Assembly (NCBI RefSeq): GCF_024734665.1
Contig: NZ_CP102931.1
Span: 5,020,001 to 5,084,000, forward strand
DNA: 64,000 bases
Direction: 5' to 3'
Source of the DNA: Variovorax paradoxus
GTDB lineage: Bacteria > Pseudomonadota > Gammaproteobacteria > Burkholderiales > Burkholderiaceae_C
The translations under genes were made by a program, and so were the position numbers. Shown in pieces: positions 21,597-30,703 of this stretch. The stretch's first letter is position 1; the number at the start of each line of letters is the position of its first letter. The notes under the pieces are model-generated. The model did not search any database. It saw nothing but the letters and a program-made list of their open reading frames with translations, and was not told where the DNA came from.

Positions 21597-22265
21597 TTAC
21601 CAACGCTTGCCGGACTGGTTGTCCAGCAGCGGTTTGACCCTGGCCGAAATGGCCTCGCGCGCCCGGAAAATACGCGAACGCACCGTGCCGATAGGGCAAT
21701 CCATGACCTCGGCAATCTCTTCGTAACTCATGCCCTCGATTTCGCGCAGCGTGACCGCCTGGCGCAGCTCGGCAGGGAGTGCTTCCATGGCCGCCTCGAC
21801 GGCACTGGCGATTTCATTCGCCGCCATGACCGATTCGGGGGTTTCGTCGGTGGTTGGTTCGTTTCCGGGACGGTAAGTTTCATCGTCGTCCTCAGAAGAA
21901 GGCCTGAGAGCGGCCTCGGAGACAGTCGGATCGCGCTTCATGTCCACCAGCGCCTTCTTGGCGGTGTTGACGGCGATCCGGTAGAGCCAGGTGTAGAACT
22001 GCGCCTCACCGCGGAACTGGTGCAGCGCGCGGTACGCGCGAATGAAGGTTTCCTGCGCAATGTCCTCGACCAGGTCGACATCGCGCACCATCCGCCCGAT
22101 GAGGCGCTCGATGCGGCGTTGGTACTTGATGACCAGCAGTTCGAACGCCTTCTGGTCGCCCGCGACGGTGCGCTGGACCAGTTGGAAATCGACCTCGCCC
22201 GGACGCACCACGGCGGGCGCATCGGTCAGGCCGGAATCCGGCGGCACAGGCGGAGAAGTGGTCAT
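21597..22265 (-). CDS. rpoE: RNA polymerase sigma factor RpoE (ECF, sigma-E)
   Basis: Extracytoplasmic-function sigma factor of 222 residues. Region 2 spans about residues 27-95, with DVDLVEDIAQETFIRAYRAL and YTWLYRIAVNTAKK; region 4 (about 155-210) has LPAELRQAVTLREIEGMSYE followed by CPIGTVRSRIFRARE. A 45-residue acidic linker separates them. The N-terminal 25 residues are a proline-rich extension beyond the E. coli protein. It is encoded directly before its own anti-sigma factor and 10 bases after a YgfX-like gene, so it may also be transcribed from the fab side. Confidence 0.96.
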   Translation of the reverse strand: MTTSPPVPPDSGLTDAPAVVRPGEVDFQLVQRTVAGDQKAFELLVIKYQRRIERLIGRMVRDVDLVEDIAQETFIRAYRALHQFRGEAQFYTWLYRIAVNTAKKALVDMKRDPTVSEAALRPSSEDDDETYRPGNEPTTDETPESVMAANEIASAVEAAMEALPAELRQAVTLREIEGMSYEEIAEVMDCPIGTVRSRIFRAREAISARVKPLLDNQSGKRW

Positions 22266-22275
22266 CGACGGAGGA

Positions 22276-22758
22276 TCAGGGCGCGTCGGCGGGAGCCGTC
22301 GCGCGCCATGGGTCGCCCGCAGGTGCTGCGGACGGGGCGCGCGAATATACCGCACGGCGCACGTCGCGCCAGCGCTCAGGCATGGCTCGCTGCTCAATCC
22401 AGATCCAGCGGCGAGCGCGGCCCGGCTCGCTGAGCCGAACCAGCATCAGCGACTGGAAATCGAGCGCCACGAACGCCCTGGCAGCATGCACGGCCCGAGA
22501 GGCATGGCCTCCCGTCAACGACCAGTAGAGGCCGTCGAAATGCAGAACGCCCGCGCCATCGCGTCGCAAGCCGAAGCCCGCGGCGACACCCGCAAACACG
22601 ACACTGAGAACCAACAGCAGCTGGCGCCATCCGGCGCTATCGAAGAGATAGCAGGATGCGCCCGCGCAGCAAGCGCCCAGGGCCCAGAGGACAACGAGAA
22701 TCCGGGTTGCACCACGCGAGCGCCCCACCGGATAGGTCACCGACGGTGCGCTGTGCAT
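22276..22758 (-). CDS. Small two-helix membrane protein, YgfX-like
   Basis: A 160-residue protein with two hydrophobic segments (about 19-36 and 43-61) followed by a soluble part containing LYWSLTG, WIWIEQRAMPERWRDVRRAVYSRA. The layout and the tryptophan/arginine-rich tail resemble the YgfX (CptA) family; this is a resemblance by eye. The ATG at 22758 is 13 bases after the fabF stop, and rpoE starts 10 bases downstream, so it is locked between fatty-acid synthesis and sigma-E. The function is unknown. Confidence 0.7.
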   Translation of the reverse strand: MHSAPSVTYPVGRSRGATRILVVLWALGACCAGASCYLFDSAGWRQLLLVLSVVFAGVAAGFGLRRDGAGVLHFDGLYWSLTGGHASRAVHAARAFVALDFQSLMLVRLSEPGRARRWIWIEQRAMPERWRDVRRAVYSRAPSAAPAGDPWRATAPADAP

Positions 22759-22771
22759 GAAAGAGCAGTGC

Positions 22772-24016
22772 TCAAGCGCGCTTGAACACCAGCGTGCCGT
22801 TGGTGCCGCCGAAGCCGAAGTTGTTCTTGACCGCGACATCGATCTTCAGATCGCGCGCCTCGTTGGCGCAGTAGTCGAGATCGCACTCCGGATCCTGGTT
22901 GAAGATGTTGATGGTCGGCGGGCTCTTCTGCTCGTGCAGCGCCAGCACCGTGAACACCGATTCGATGCCGCCCGCGCCGCCCAGCAGGTGGCCGGTCATG
23001 GACTTGGTCGAATTGACGACGAGCTTCTTCGCGTGATCGCCGAATGCCAGCTTGACCGCATTGGTTTCGTTGACGTCGCCAATCTGTGTCGAGGTGCCGT
23101 GCGCGTTGAGGTACTGCACCTGGTCGGCGTTGACGCCGGCATTGGCCAGCGCCATGGCCATTGAGCGGCGCGGGCCGTCGACGTCGGGCGCGGTCATGTG
23201 ATACGCGTCGCCCGTCAGGCCAAAGCCCGCGACTTCCGCGTAGATCTTGGCGCCACGTGCCTTGGCATGTTCGTACTCTTCGAGCACCAGCACGCCGGCC
23301 CCCTCGCCCAGCACGAAGCCGTCGCGGTCCTTGTCCCACGGACGCGAGGCCGTGGCGGGATCGTCGTTGCGGGTGCTCAGCGCGCGAGGCGCGGTGAAGC
23401 CACCGATGCCGAGCGGAGAAATGGTCGACTCCGCGCCACCCGCGATCATCACGTCGGCATCGCCGTACTCGATCATGCGTGCCGACGTGCCGATGGCATG
23501 CAGGCCGGTGGTGCAGGCGGTCACGACCGCGATGTTCGGGCCCTTGAAGCCGTACTTGATCGAGACGTGGCCCGAGATCATGTTGATGATCGATGCCGGC
23601 ACGAAGAACGGCGACACGCGGCGCGGGCCGCGGCTCATCAGTTCGCCGTGCGTCTCCTCGATCATCGGCAGACCGCCGATGCCAGAGCCGATGTTGCATC
23701 CGATGCGCACGGCTTTTTCATAAGACAGCGCTTCGCCAGTTGGCAGTCCGCTGTCCTGCACCGCCTGGATGGCGGCGGCGAGCCCCAGATGAATGAAGCG
23801 GTCCATGTGACGCGCTTCTTTCTCCGAGATGTATTGGGTGATGTCGAAACCCTTGACCTCACCGGCGAACTTGCAGGCGAAGGCGCTTGCATCGAACGCG
23901 GTGATGTTCGCAATACCCGACTTCCCGGCCAACAGGTTGGCCCAGGATTCGGTTGCGGTGTTTCCGACAGGAGCGATGCAACCGAGTCCGGTCACGACGA
24001 CGCGGCGTTTGGTCAT
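22772..24016 (-). CDS. fabF: 3-oxoacyl-ACP synthase II
   Basis: Condensing enzyme of fatty-acid elongation, also needed for temperature control of unsaturation. The 414-residue protein has the nucleophile Cys168 in VTACTTGLHA and the catalytic histidines His306 (NAHGTST) and His343 (SMTGHLLGGAGG). The start ATG at 24016 gives MTKRRVVVTGLG, a typical N-terminus. It lies 102 bases after acpP, the standard acpP-fabF pairing. Confidence 0.98.
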   Translation of the reverse strand: MTKRRVVVTGLGCIAPVGNTATESWANLLAGKSGIANITAFDASAFACKFAGEVKGFDITQYISEKEARHMDRFIHLGLAAAIQAVQDSGLPTGEALSYEKAVRIGCNIGSGIGGLPMIEETHGELMSRGPRRVSPFFVPASIINMISGHVSIKYGFKGPNIAVVTACTTGLHAIGTSARMIEYGDADVMIAGGAESTISPLGIGGFTAPRALSTRNDDPATASRPWDKDRDGFVLGEGAGVLVLEEYEHAKARGAKIYAEVAGFGLTGDAYHMTAPDVDGPRRSMAMALANAGVNADQVQYLNAHGTSTQIGDVNETNAVKLAFGDHAKKLVVNSTKSMTGHLLGGAGGIESVFTVLALHEQKSPPTINIFNQDPECDLDYCANEARDLKIDVAVKNNFGFGGTNGTLVFKRA

Positions 24017-24118
24017 GCCGGCAAACCTTTCTGGAAGCGCTGAACAGTTGCCTGTCGGCGCGTGCGGTTTTTAAAGGAAAAGCCGCCGGCCGCAGTTGCA
24101 GTGTTGTCAGCTGGCCAA

Positions 24119-24457
<339 letters not shown>

Positions 24458-25201
24458 CTACATGTGCATGCCGCCGTTGACGTGCAGCTCTTGCCCCGTG
24501 ACGTAGGACGCCTGGGGCGATGCGAGGTAAGCCACCGCGTGCGCGATGTCGGCCGGCTTGCCCAAGTGGCCCAACGGGATCTGCTGGAGCAGCGCCTGTT
24601 GCTGGGCTTCGGGGAGGCTGGCCGTCATGTCGGTTTCGATGAAACCGGGTGCGACGCAGTTGACGGTGATGTTGCGGCTGCCCAGTTCGCGGGCCAGTGC
24701 TCGGGTCATGCCCGCAACGCCCGCCTTGGCAGCGGCGTAGTTGGCCTGGCCGGCATTGCCGGAAGCGCCGACCACGCTGGTGATGCTGATGATGCGGCCG
24801 TAGCGCTGCTTCATCATCGGGCGGATCACGGCGCGCGAGAGGGAGAAGACGGCCTTGAGGTTGGTGTCGAGCACCGCGTCCCAATCGCTGTCCTTCATGC
24901 GCATGGCGAGCGTGTCGCGCGTGATGCCGGCGTTGTTCACCAGCACGTGGATGGCGCCGTAGGCCTGCACGATCTCGTCGATCAGGGCCTCGACGGCGGC
25001 GCCGTCGTTCACGTCGAGCGCACGGCCGCGGCCGCCGTAGGCGCTCAGGGCCGAAGTGATCTTGGCCGCGCCATCGTCGGTGGTGCCGGTGCCCACGACC
25101 TTGAGGCCGCGCTGCGCCAGCTCCAGCGCGATCGCCGCGCCGATGCCGCGCGTTGCGCCGGTGACCAGGGCGACTTGCCCTTCAAATTTGGGAATGCTCA
25201 T
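24458..25201 (-). CDS. fabG: 3-oxoacyl-ACP reductase
   Basis: NADPH-dependent reductase of the elongation cycle. The 247-residue short-chain dehydrogenase has cofactor motif TGATRGIG (14-21), NNAG (89-92) and the catalytic Ser142, Tyr155 and Lys159 in ANYAAAKAG. The C-terminal HVNGGMHM ending is typical. It starts 28 bases after fabD. Confidence 0.98.
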   Translation of the reverse strand: MSIPKFEGQVALVTGATRGIGAAIALELAQRGLKVVGTGTTDDGAAKITSALSAYGGRGRALDVNDGAAVEALIDEIVQAYGAIHVLVNNAGITRDTLAMRMKDSDWDAVLDTNLKAVFSLSRAVIRPMMKQRYGRIISITSVVGASGNAGQANYAAAKAGVAGMTRALARELGSRNITVNCVAPGFIETDMTASLPEAQQQALLQQIPLGHLGKPADIAHAVAYLASPQASYVTGQELHVNGGMHM

Positions 25202-25229
25202 AAGAAAAAGTGTCGGAGCCTTGCGCCGG

Positions 25230-26183
25230 TCAGCCGGCGAGCGATTGTCGGGTGTCCGCGAGCGTGGCCGGGTCGTACACCGACGCGGCTTCCAGATCGG
25301 GGGCGATGCGCTTCACCATGCCGGCCAGCACCTTGCCGGGACCGCACTCGATGATGGCGGCTACACCGCGCAGTTTCAAGGCCTGCACGCTCTCGACCCA
25401 GCGCACCGGGCCGGCGGCCTGGCGCACCAGGGCGTCGCGGATGCGGTCGGCATCGGTCTCGATGGCGACGTCGATATTGTTCAGCACCGGGATTTGCGGC
25501 GCGGCCAGCGTGATGGAAGCCAGCTTCTCGCGCAGCGCTTCCGCGGCAGGTTTCATGAGGCTCGAATGGAACGGCGCCGAGACCGGCAGCAGCAGCGCGC
25601 GCTTGGCGCCGCTGGCCTTGAGCAGCTCGCAGGCCTTGTCGACCGCGGCCTTGCTGCCTGCGATCACGGTCTGCATGGGGTCGTTGAAATTCACCGCCTC
25701 GACGATTTCCGCGCTGCCGGCGCCAAAGCTGGCAGTGGCCTCCGCACAGCCTGCCACCACCTTGCCCGACTCCATGCCGAGCACCGCAGCCATCGCGCCA
25801 ACGCCAACAGGCACCGCCTGTTGCATCGCTTGCGCACGGAAACGCACGAGCGGCGCGGCCTGCGCGAGCGTCAGCACGCCCGAAGCCACCAGTGCCGAAT
25901 ACTCGCCGAGCGAATGGCCAGCCACGACGGAAGGCGCGGCGCCACCCTCGGCCAACCAGGCGCGCCATGCGGCAACACCGGCCACCAGCATCACAGGCTG
26001 AGTGTTGGTGGTGAGCGCCAGCTCTTCCTTGGGGCCGTTCTTGATCAGCGCGCCGACGTCTTCGCCGAGCGCCTCGGAAGCTTCGCGCAGCGTTTCGGCC
26101 ACGGCCGGGTGATCGCCCCAGGCGTCGAGCATGCCGACCGCCTGCGAGCCCTGACCCGGAAAGACAAAAGCAAAGGATTTCAT
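25230..26183 (-). CDS. fabD: Malonyl-CoA:ACP transacylase
   Basis: Loads malonate onto ACP. The 317-residue protein has the PGQGSQ motif at 9-14, the nucleophile Ser91 in GHSLGEYSA and the catalytic His206 in APFHSSLM. The ATG at 26183 (MKSFAFVFPGQGSQ) was preferred to upstream in-frame starts. It lies 55 bases after fabH. Confidence 0.98.
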   Translation of the reverse strand: MKSFAFVFPGQGSQAVGMLDAWGDHPAVAETLREASEALGEDVGALIKNGPKEELALTTNTQPVMLVAGVAAWRAWLAEGGAAPSVVAGHSLGEYSALVASGVLTLAQAAPLVRFRAQAMQQAVPVGVGAMAAVLGMESGKVVAGCAEATASFGAGSAEIVEAVNFNDPMQTVIAGSKAAVDKACELLKASGAKRALLLPVSAPFHSSLMKPAAEALREKLASITLAAPQIPVLNNIDVAIETDADRIRDALVRQAAGPVRWVESVQALKLRGVAAIIECGPGKVLAGMVKRIAPDLEAASVYDPATLADTRQSLAG

Positions 26184-26238
26184 TGTTGTATGCGCCATCT
26201 CGCATTGCAGTCGCCCTCTTCCAGGGCGCCGCAACGCA

Positions 26239-27219
26239 CTACAGATTCAATAGCACCGCGCCCCAGGTGAAGCCGCCGCCCACGCCTTCGAGCATGAGCG
26301 TTTCGCCTTTCTTCACCTTGCCGGAGCGCACGGCCTCGTCGAGCGCCAGGGGAATCGAGGCGGCGGAAGTGTTGCCGTGCTCGTTCACCGTGACGACCAG
26401 CTTCTCGCGCGGAAGCTTCAGCTTCTTCGCCGTGCCTTCCATGATGCGGATGTTGGCCTGATGTGGAATGAGCCAGTCGATGTCGGTGTCGACCTTGCCG
26501 GCCTTGGCCAGCGTGGCGCGCGCCGCCTCTTCGAGCACGCGAACCGCGAGCTTGAAGACAGCTTGGCCGTCCATGTGCAGCAGCGGCGTGCCCAGCACAT
26601 TGCCGCCTGAAACGTGACCTGGCACGCAAAGAATGCCGACGTGCTTGCCATCAGCATGCAGATCGCTGGCCAGAATGCCCGGCTCTTCGCTGGCTTCGAG
26701 CACCACCGCGCCCGCGCCGTCGCCGAACAGCACGCAGGTGGTGCGGTCGTTGAAGTCGAGGATGCGAGAGAAAACTTCGGCGCCCACCACCAGCGCGCAA
26801 CGCGCTGTGCCCGTGCGGATCATCGCGTCGGCGACGGTCAGCGCGTAGACGAAACCGCTGCAAACCGCCTGGACGTCGAACGCCGGACAGCCAGCAATGC
26901 CGAGTTTGTTCTGGAGAATTGCAGCCGACGACGGAAACACCATGTCGGGCGTCGAGGTCGCGACGATGATCAGGTCGATGTCGCTGGCCTTACGGCCGGC
27001 AGCCTCCAGGGCGTGCCGGGCCGCTTCAAGACCAAGGTCGCTGCTCGTGACATCCGGCGCAGCGAAATGCCGCGCGTGGATACCGGTGCGCTCGACGATC
27101 CACTGGTCGGAGGTTTCGATGCCTCGCGTCGCCAGATCCTTGGCGAGATCGTCATTGGTCACGCGGCGTGGGGGCAGATAGCTGCCGGTGCCGGTAATGC
27201 GTGAATAAGAAGGAGTCAT
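26239..27219 (-). CDS. fabH: 3-oxoacyl-ACP synthase III
   Basis: Starts fatty-acid chains by condensing acetyl-CoA with malonyl-ACP. The 326-residue protein has the catalytic triad Cys120 ([12 protein letters not shown]), His253 (IPHQANIRI) and Asn283 ([10 protein letters not shown]). The ATG at 27219 overlaps the plsX stop (TGATG); a TTG one codon upstream also opens the frame. Order plsX-fabH-fabD-fabG-acpP-fabF is the standard proteobacterial cluster. Confidence 0.98.
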   Translation of the reverse strand: MTPSYSRITGTGSYLPPRRVTNDDLAKDLATRGIETSDQWIVERTGIHARHFAAPDVTSSDLGLEAARHALEAAGRKASDIDLIIVATSTPDMVFPSSAAILQNKLGIAGCPAFDVQAVCSGFVYALTVADAMIRTGTARCALVVGAEVFSRILDFNDRTTCVLFGDGAGAVVLEASEEPGILASDLHADGKHVGILCVPGHVSGGNVLGTPLLHMDGQAVFKLAVRVLEEAARATLAKAGKVDTDIDWLIPHQANIRIMEGTAKKLKLPREKLVVTVNEHGNTSAASIPLALDEAVRSGKVKKGETLMLEGVGGGFTWGAVLLNL

Positions 27220-28316
27220 CAAACGTGAAGGGCCGTCGCGTCGACCGGCGCCGCCGGTTCCTGTCGCGCTAGCAAAGGCGCGGCGTGGGCGATGCGGGCC
27301 CGCACGCGATCGAGCAGGTTGTTGCGAGCGGCATCATAAGCGCGATCCAGCGCATGGCCGAAAGCCACTTCGTCAGCCGAGCCATGGCTCTTGAAAACCA
27401 GGCCGCGTAGCCCCAGCAAGGCTGCGCCGTTGTACCGACGGTGATCCAGGCGACTTTTGAACGCTTTTAGAACCGGGTAAGCAACAATTGCCGCCACCTT
27501 GGTAAAAATGCTCCGGGAAAATTCGACGCGAATGAATTCGCCGATCATCGAAGCCACGCCTTCGCTGGCCTTCAACGCCACATTTCCGACGAAGCCGTCA
27601 CAGACGACGATGTCGGTCGTGCCCTTGAAGATATCGTTGCCTTCCACGTTTCCGTAGAAATTCAGATCCTTGGAGTTGGCAGCCGTACGCAGCAGTTGGC
27701 TCGCTTTTTTGATCGTTTCGCTGCCCTTGATGGCTTCTTCGCCAATATTGAGCAGGCCAACCGAAGGCGCCTCGTTGCCGGTCAGCGCCGACACCAGGGC
27801 CGAGCCGAGCACAGCGAACTGGAGCAGGTCTTCAGCGTCGCAGTCGACGTTTGCACCCAAATCGAGCACGGTCGTCGCCCCGCCCTTGGCGTTGGGAAGC
27901 TGCGGCGCAATCGCGGGGCGGTCGATGCCCTCAAGCGTCTTGAGCAGGTAGCGCGCAATCGCCATGAGGGCGCCGGTGTTGCCGGCAGAGATGGCCGCCT
28001 GGGCGGCGCCGTCCTTGACCTGCTGGATCGCGACGCGCATCGAAGAGTCTTTCTTCTTGCGCAGGGCGATTTCAACCGGGTCATCCATGCCCACCACTTC
28101 GCTTGCAGCGACGATGCGGGCACGCGGATGCGCGGCAAACCCCGCCAGTGCGGCCGGCGCGCCGACCAGCAATAACGAGGCTTCGCTGTGCCGCTCGAGA
28201 AACGCGCGGCAGGCCGCGAGCGTGACGCGCGGCCCATGATCGCCTCCCATGCAATCCACGGCGAGCGTGATTGCAGAAGGCGCAGCAGTGTTTTCGGGGG
28301 AAGAAGGCGTAGCCAT
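27219..28316 (-). CDS. plsX: Phosphate acyltransferase PlsX
   Basis: Converts acyl-ACP to acyl-phosphate for phospholipid synthesis. The 365-residue protein has the N-terminal [14 protein letters not shown] (about 18-31), [22 protein letters not shown] and the C-terminal [14 protein letters not shown]. The ATG at 28316 is directly preceded by a terminator-like hairpin that separates it from rpmF and leaves no clear Shine-Dalgarno sequence, so expression is probably reduced compared with rpmF. Confidence 0.97.
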   Translation of the reverse strand: MATPSSPENTAAPSAITLAVDCMGGDHGPRVTLAACRAFLERHSEASLLLVGAPAALAGFAAHPRARIVAASEVVGMDDPVEIALRKKKDSSMRVAIQQVKDGAAQAAISAGNTGALMAIARYLLKTLEGIDRPAIAPQLPNAKGGATTVLDLGANVDCDAEDLLQFAVLGSALVSALTGNEAPSVGLLNIGEEAIKGSETIKKASQLLRTAANSKDLNFYGNVEGNDIFKGTTDIVVCDGFVGNVALKASEGVASMIGEFIRVEFSRSIFTKVAAIVAYPVLKAFKSRLDHRRYNGAALLGLRGLVFKSHGSADEVAFGHALDRAYDAARNNLLDRVRARIAHAAPLLARQEPAAPVDATALHV

Positions 28317-28360
28317 CAAAACAAAGGCCCGACGCTACAGCAAAAGTAGCTTCGGGCCTT
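28311..28360 (-). terminator. Terminator-like hairpin between rpmF and plsX
   Basis: Arms AAGGCCCG (28324-28331) and CGGGCCTT (28353-28360), extended inward by GCTAC/GTAGC with one mismatch, give a stem of about 14 pairs. On the minus strand it is followed by TGTTTTGATGG, a short U-rich run that already includes the plsX start codon. It could be partial termination after rpmF or control of plsX translation. Confidence 0.6.
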
Positions 28361-28377
28361 GGCCTTGGAATGCGAGA

Positions 28378-28560
28378 TCAGGCTTCGGACTTGTTCTTGA
28401 GCACCTGACGGCCACGGTAGAAACCGTTCGGGCTGATGTGGTGGCGCAGGTGCGTTTCGCCGGTGGTCGGTTCCACGGCGATGCCGGGCACGACCAGCGC
28501 ATTGTGGGAACGGTGCATGCCGCGCTTGGAAGGCGACTTCTTGTTTTGCTGGACGGCCAT
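28378..28560 (-). CDS. rpmF: 50S ribosomal protein L32
   Basis: Small basic ribosomal protein of 60 residues, [20 protein letters not shown] at 2-21 and a C-terminal [20 protein letters not shown]. Like most proteobacterial L32 of this type it lacks the zinc-binding cysteine pairs. It lies between yceD and plsX, the conserved order that links ribosome and lipid synthesis. A TATAAT promoter element lies about 130 bases upstream. Confidence 0.97.
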   Translation of the reverse strand: MAVQQNKKSPSKRGMHRSHNALVVPGIAVEPTTGETHLRHHISPNGFYRGRQVLKNKSEA

Positions 28561-28689
28561 GATGGCTCCTGGACTGTTAGGTGAGTGATTGGATGCGGGC
28601 TCAAGCGGTGGCAATACAAAAAATTTAACGGCATGTATGGAATGCCTTTATCTGTACTGCTGCTCACGGCGGCGCGCGCGAAGCCCATG

Positions 28690-28695
28690 ATTATA
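28690..28695 (-). promoter_or_regulatory. Probable rpmF promoter -10 element
   Basis: Minus-strand GGGCTATAATCATGG has a perfect TATAAT about 20 bases past the yceD stop. It would give rpmF a leader of roughly 120 bases, in which a small hairpin GGCAT/ATGCC (28629-28647 region) can form. The -35 is not evident. Confidence 0.5.
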
Positions 28696-28715
28696 GCCCA
28701 GCCTGCGGGAAAGGG

Positions 28716-29273
28716 CTACTTTCCCTCTTCGGGCTTGCGCGAACGCAACGCGCCGAGCACTGCGAAGGGGTTCGGCTTGGCCTCTTCGGCCGCCTTGAAG
28801 TCCTCGTCGCTGGAGGAAAGCTGCACCGGCGTGGGGCAGACATCGTGGACGGGCATGACGGGGATTTCCATCAGCAGCTCGTCCTCGATCAGAGCGTGCA
28901 GGTCGAAATCCCGGCTCACGACGAGCAGGTCTTCCTCGGATTCCTCGTCTTCCGCTTCGGCAGTGGCCTCGTCGGCCACGAAACGAAACCAGCGATCCAC
29001 GGAAAGCAGCGTGTCGACCGGCGACAGGCAACGCTGGCAAACCAATGGCACGGTGGCTTCAGCCTCCAGGTGCAGCCAGGGCGCGGCCTTGCCATCCGCA
29101 CCGGGGCGCTCTTCCCCGTGGGCCTCCCATCGGACCACCGCATCAGGCGCCGGAGCCGCCAGTTCGGCGACCAGGCGTACATATTTCGGAACCGGATCGG
29201 CGGCTTCCAGGGTGGCGGCAGCGGCGGTAAAGCCGGGCACATTGAGCCGTTCGGGGGCAAATTCTCTCTTCAT
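28716..29273 (-). CDS. yceD: YceD family (DUF177) protein
   Basis: A 185-residue acidic protein with the family signature VPLVCQRCLSPVD (about 76-88) and the acidic stretch DEESEEDLLVV. YceD is required for normal 23S rRNA levels or large-subunit assembly in several bacteria and plants; that role is inferred from the family. It is the first gene of the minus-strand fab/rpmF block and is divergent from maf. Confidence 0.92.
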   Translation of the reverse strand: MKREFAPERLNVPGFTAAAATLEAADPVPKYVRLVAELAAPAPDAVVRWEAHGEERPGADGKAAPWLHLEAEATVPLVCQRCLSPVDTLLSVDRWFRFVADEATAEAEDEESEEDLLVVSRDFDLHALIEDELLMEIPVMPVHDVCPTPVQLSSSDEDFKAAEEAKPNPFAVLGALRSRKPEEGK

Positions 29274-29355
29274 CCGCGCCAGTCTAGCGTGCCGGCCATT
29301 TCACCGGCTTGGGGCATACCTGAGAGTTCTGGGCGGCTCACGCACAATCGTCACC

Positions 29356-29937
29356 ATGCAACGCACCGTGATCCTCGCCTCGACCTCGCGCTACCGCCGC
29401 GAACTGCTTACCCGCCTGCGCCTGCCCTTCGATGTGCACTCGCCGGAAGTCGACGAAACGCCCCTGCCCGGCGAAACGCCGCACGACCTGGCCGTGCGTC
29501 TGGCATTGGAAAAGGCCAACGCCGTCGCCACCCGCTTCCCAGAAGCCGTCGTCATCGGCTCGGACCAGGTCGCCGACCTGGCCGGCGAAGCGCTGGGCAA
29601 GCCCGGTGACCATGCCCGCGCCACCGCCCAGTTGCGCCGCATGCGCGGCCAGACGCTGATCTTCCAGACGGCCGTGGCCGTCGTCTGCAAGGCCACCGGC
29701 TTGGTCCAGCGCGACATCGCGCCCGTGCGCGTGGTGTTCCGCGACCTCAGCGACGCCGCCATCGAGCACTATCTGCAGGCCGAGCAACCCTACGACTGCG
29801 CCGGCAGCGCCAAGAGCGAAGGCCTCGGCATCGCGCTGCTGAGCGCCATCGACAGCGACGACCCGACCGCACTGGTCGGCCTGCCGCTGATCCGTACCTG
29901 CCGGATGCTGCGCGCCGCTGGAGTCGATCTGCTGTGA
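29356..29937 (+). CDS. maf: Maf family nucleoside triphosphate pyrophosphatase
   Basis: House-cleaning NTPase of 193 residues. It shows the substrate loop LASTSRYRRELL (residues 6-17), EKANAVATR, GSDQVADL with the metal-binding Asp, and YDCAGSAKSEGLG, typical of the Maf-2/YceF subgroup that hydrolyses m7GTP; the substrate is inferred from the subgroup. The ATG at 29356 was chosen because the frame upstream lacks similarity. The stop overlaps the GTG of the next gene. Confidence 0.94.
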   Translation: MQRTVILASTSRYRRELLTRLRLPFDVHSPEVDETPLPGETPHDLAVRLALEKANAVATRFPEAVVIGSDQVADLAGEALGKPGDHARATAQLRRMRGQTLIFQTAVAVVCKATGLVQRDIAPVRVVFRDLSDAAIEHYLQAEQPYDCAGSAKSEGLGIALLSAIDSDDPTALVGLPLIRTCRMLRAAGVDLL

Positions 29938-30701
29938 CACAACAAAAAGGCAAGCTCTACCTCGTCCCCGCGCCGCTCGACTTCGGCTGCGACGTGCAAG
30001 CCCCGCTGCAAGACGCCCTGCCGCTGGGCACCCTGCAGACAGCCGCCGGCATCACCCATTGGATCTGCGAAAACGCGAAGTCCGCGCGCGCCTACCTGAA
30101 ACGCATCGACGAAGTGGCGCCACTGGCCGCTCCGATGCAGGCGCAGAACATCCAGGAACTGCCGCGCGAAGTGCACAAGAAAGGCGATCACGCAGGCCAG
30201 TTCGACGCCCGCCCCCTGCTGGCCGCCGCGCTCGAAGGCCACGACATCGGCCTGCTGAGCGAGGCAGGCATGCCGGCGGTGGCCGACCCGGGCTCCTCGG
30301 TGGCGCGCGCCGCGCACGACCTGGGCCTCACCGTGGTGCCGCTGACTGGCCCGGTCTCGCTGCTGTTGGCGCTGGCCGCGAGCGGACTCAACGGCCAGAA
30401 CTTCGCCTTCGTCGGCTACCTGCCGCAGGACGCTGGCGAGCGCCAGACCCGCATCCGCGAGCTCGAAGCGCTCGCGCTCAAGTCTGGCCAGACACAGCTG
30501 TTCATCGAGACGCCCTATCGCAACGCCGCGCTGCTACAGGCCCTCGTGCAGACCCTGCAACACAACACCCGGCTCGCCGTGGCACGCGGCCTGACGCTCG
30601 CCACGGCCCACGTGCGCAGCGAGACGGTCAAATCCTGGCGCGCCAAGCCCCAAGCCACGACAGACGAACGCCTGCCCGCTGTGTTCGCGATCGGCCGCTG
30701 A
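29934..30701 (+). CDS. SAM-dependent methyltransferase, tetrapyrrole/RsmI type
   Basis: A 255-residue protein of the tetrapyrrole methylase superfamily. The motif LLSEAGMPAVADPGS (about 106-120) and PLTGPVSLLLALAASGL (about 136-152) match the RsmI group, which 2'-O-methylates C1402 of 16S rRNA. The N-terminus (GKLYLVPAPLDFG) and the C-terminal half are shorter and divergent from true RsmI, so this may be the separate paralogue common in betaproteobacteria. GTG start at 29934 overlaps the maf stop. Confidence 0.82.
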   Translation: MTQQKGKLYLVPAPLDFGCDVQAPLQDALPLGTLQTAAGITHWICENAKSARAYLKRIDEVAPLAAPMQAQNIQELPREVHKKGDHAGQFDARPLLAAALEGHDIGLLSEAGMPAVADPGSSVARAAHDLGLTVVPLTGPVSLLLALAASGLNGQNFAFVGYLPQDAGERQTRIRELEALALKSGQTQLFIETPYRNAALLQALVQTLQHNTRLAVARGLTLATAHVRSETVKSWRAKPQATTDERLPAVFAIGR

Positions 30702-30703
30702 CG

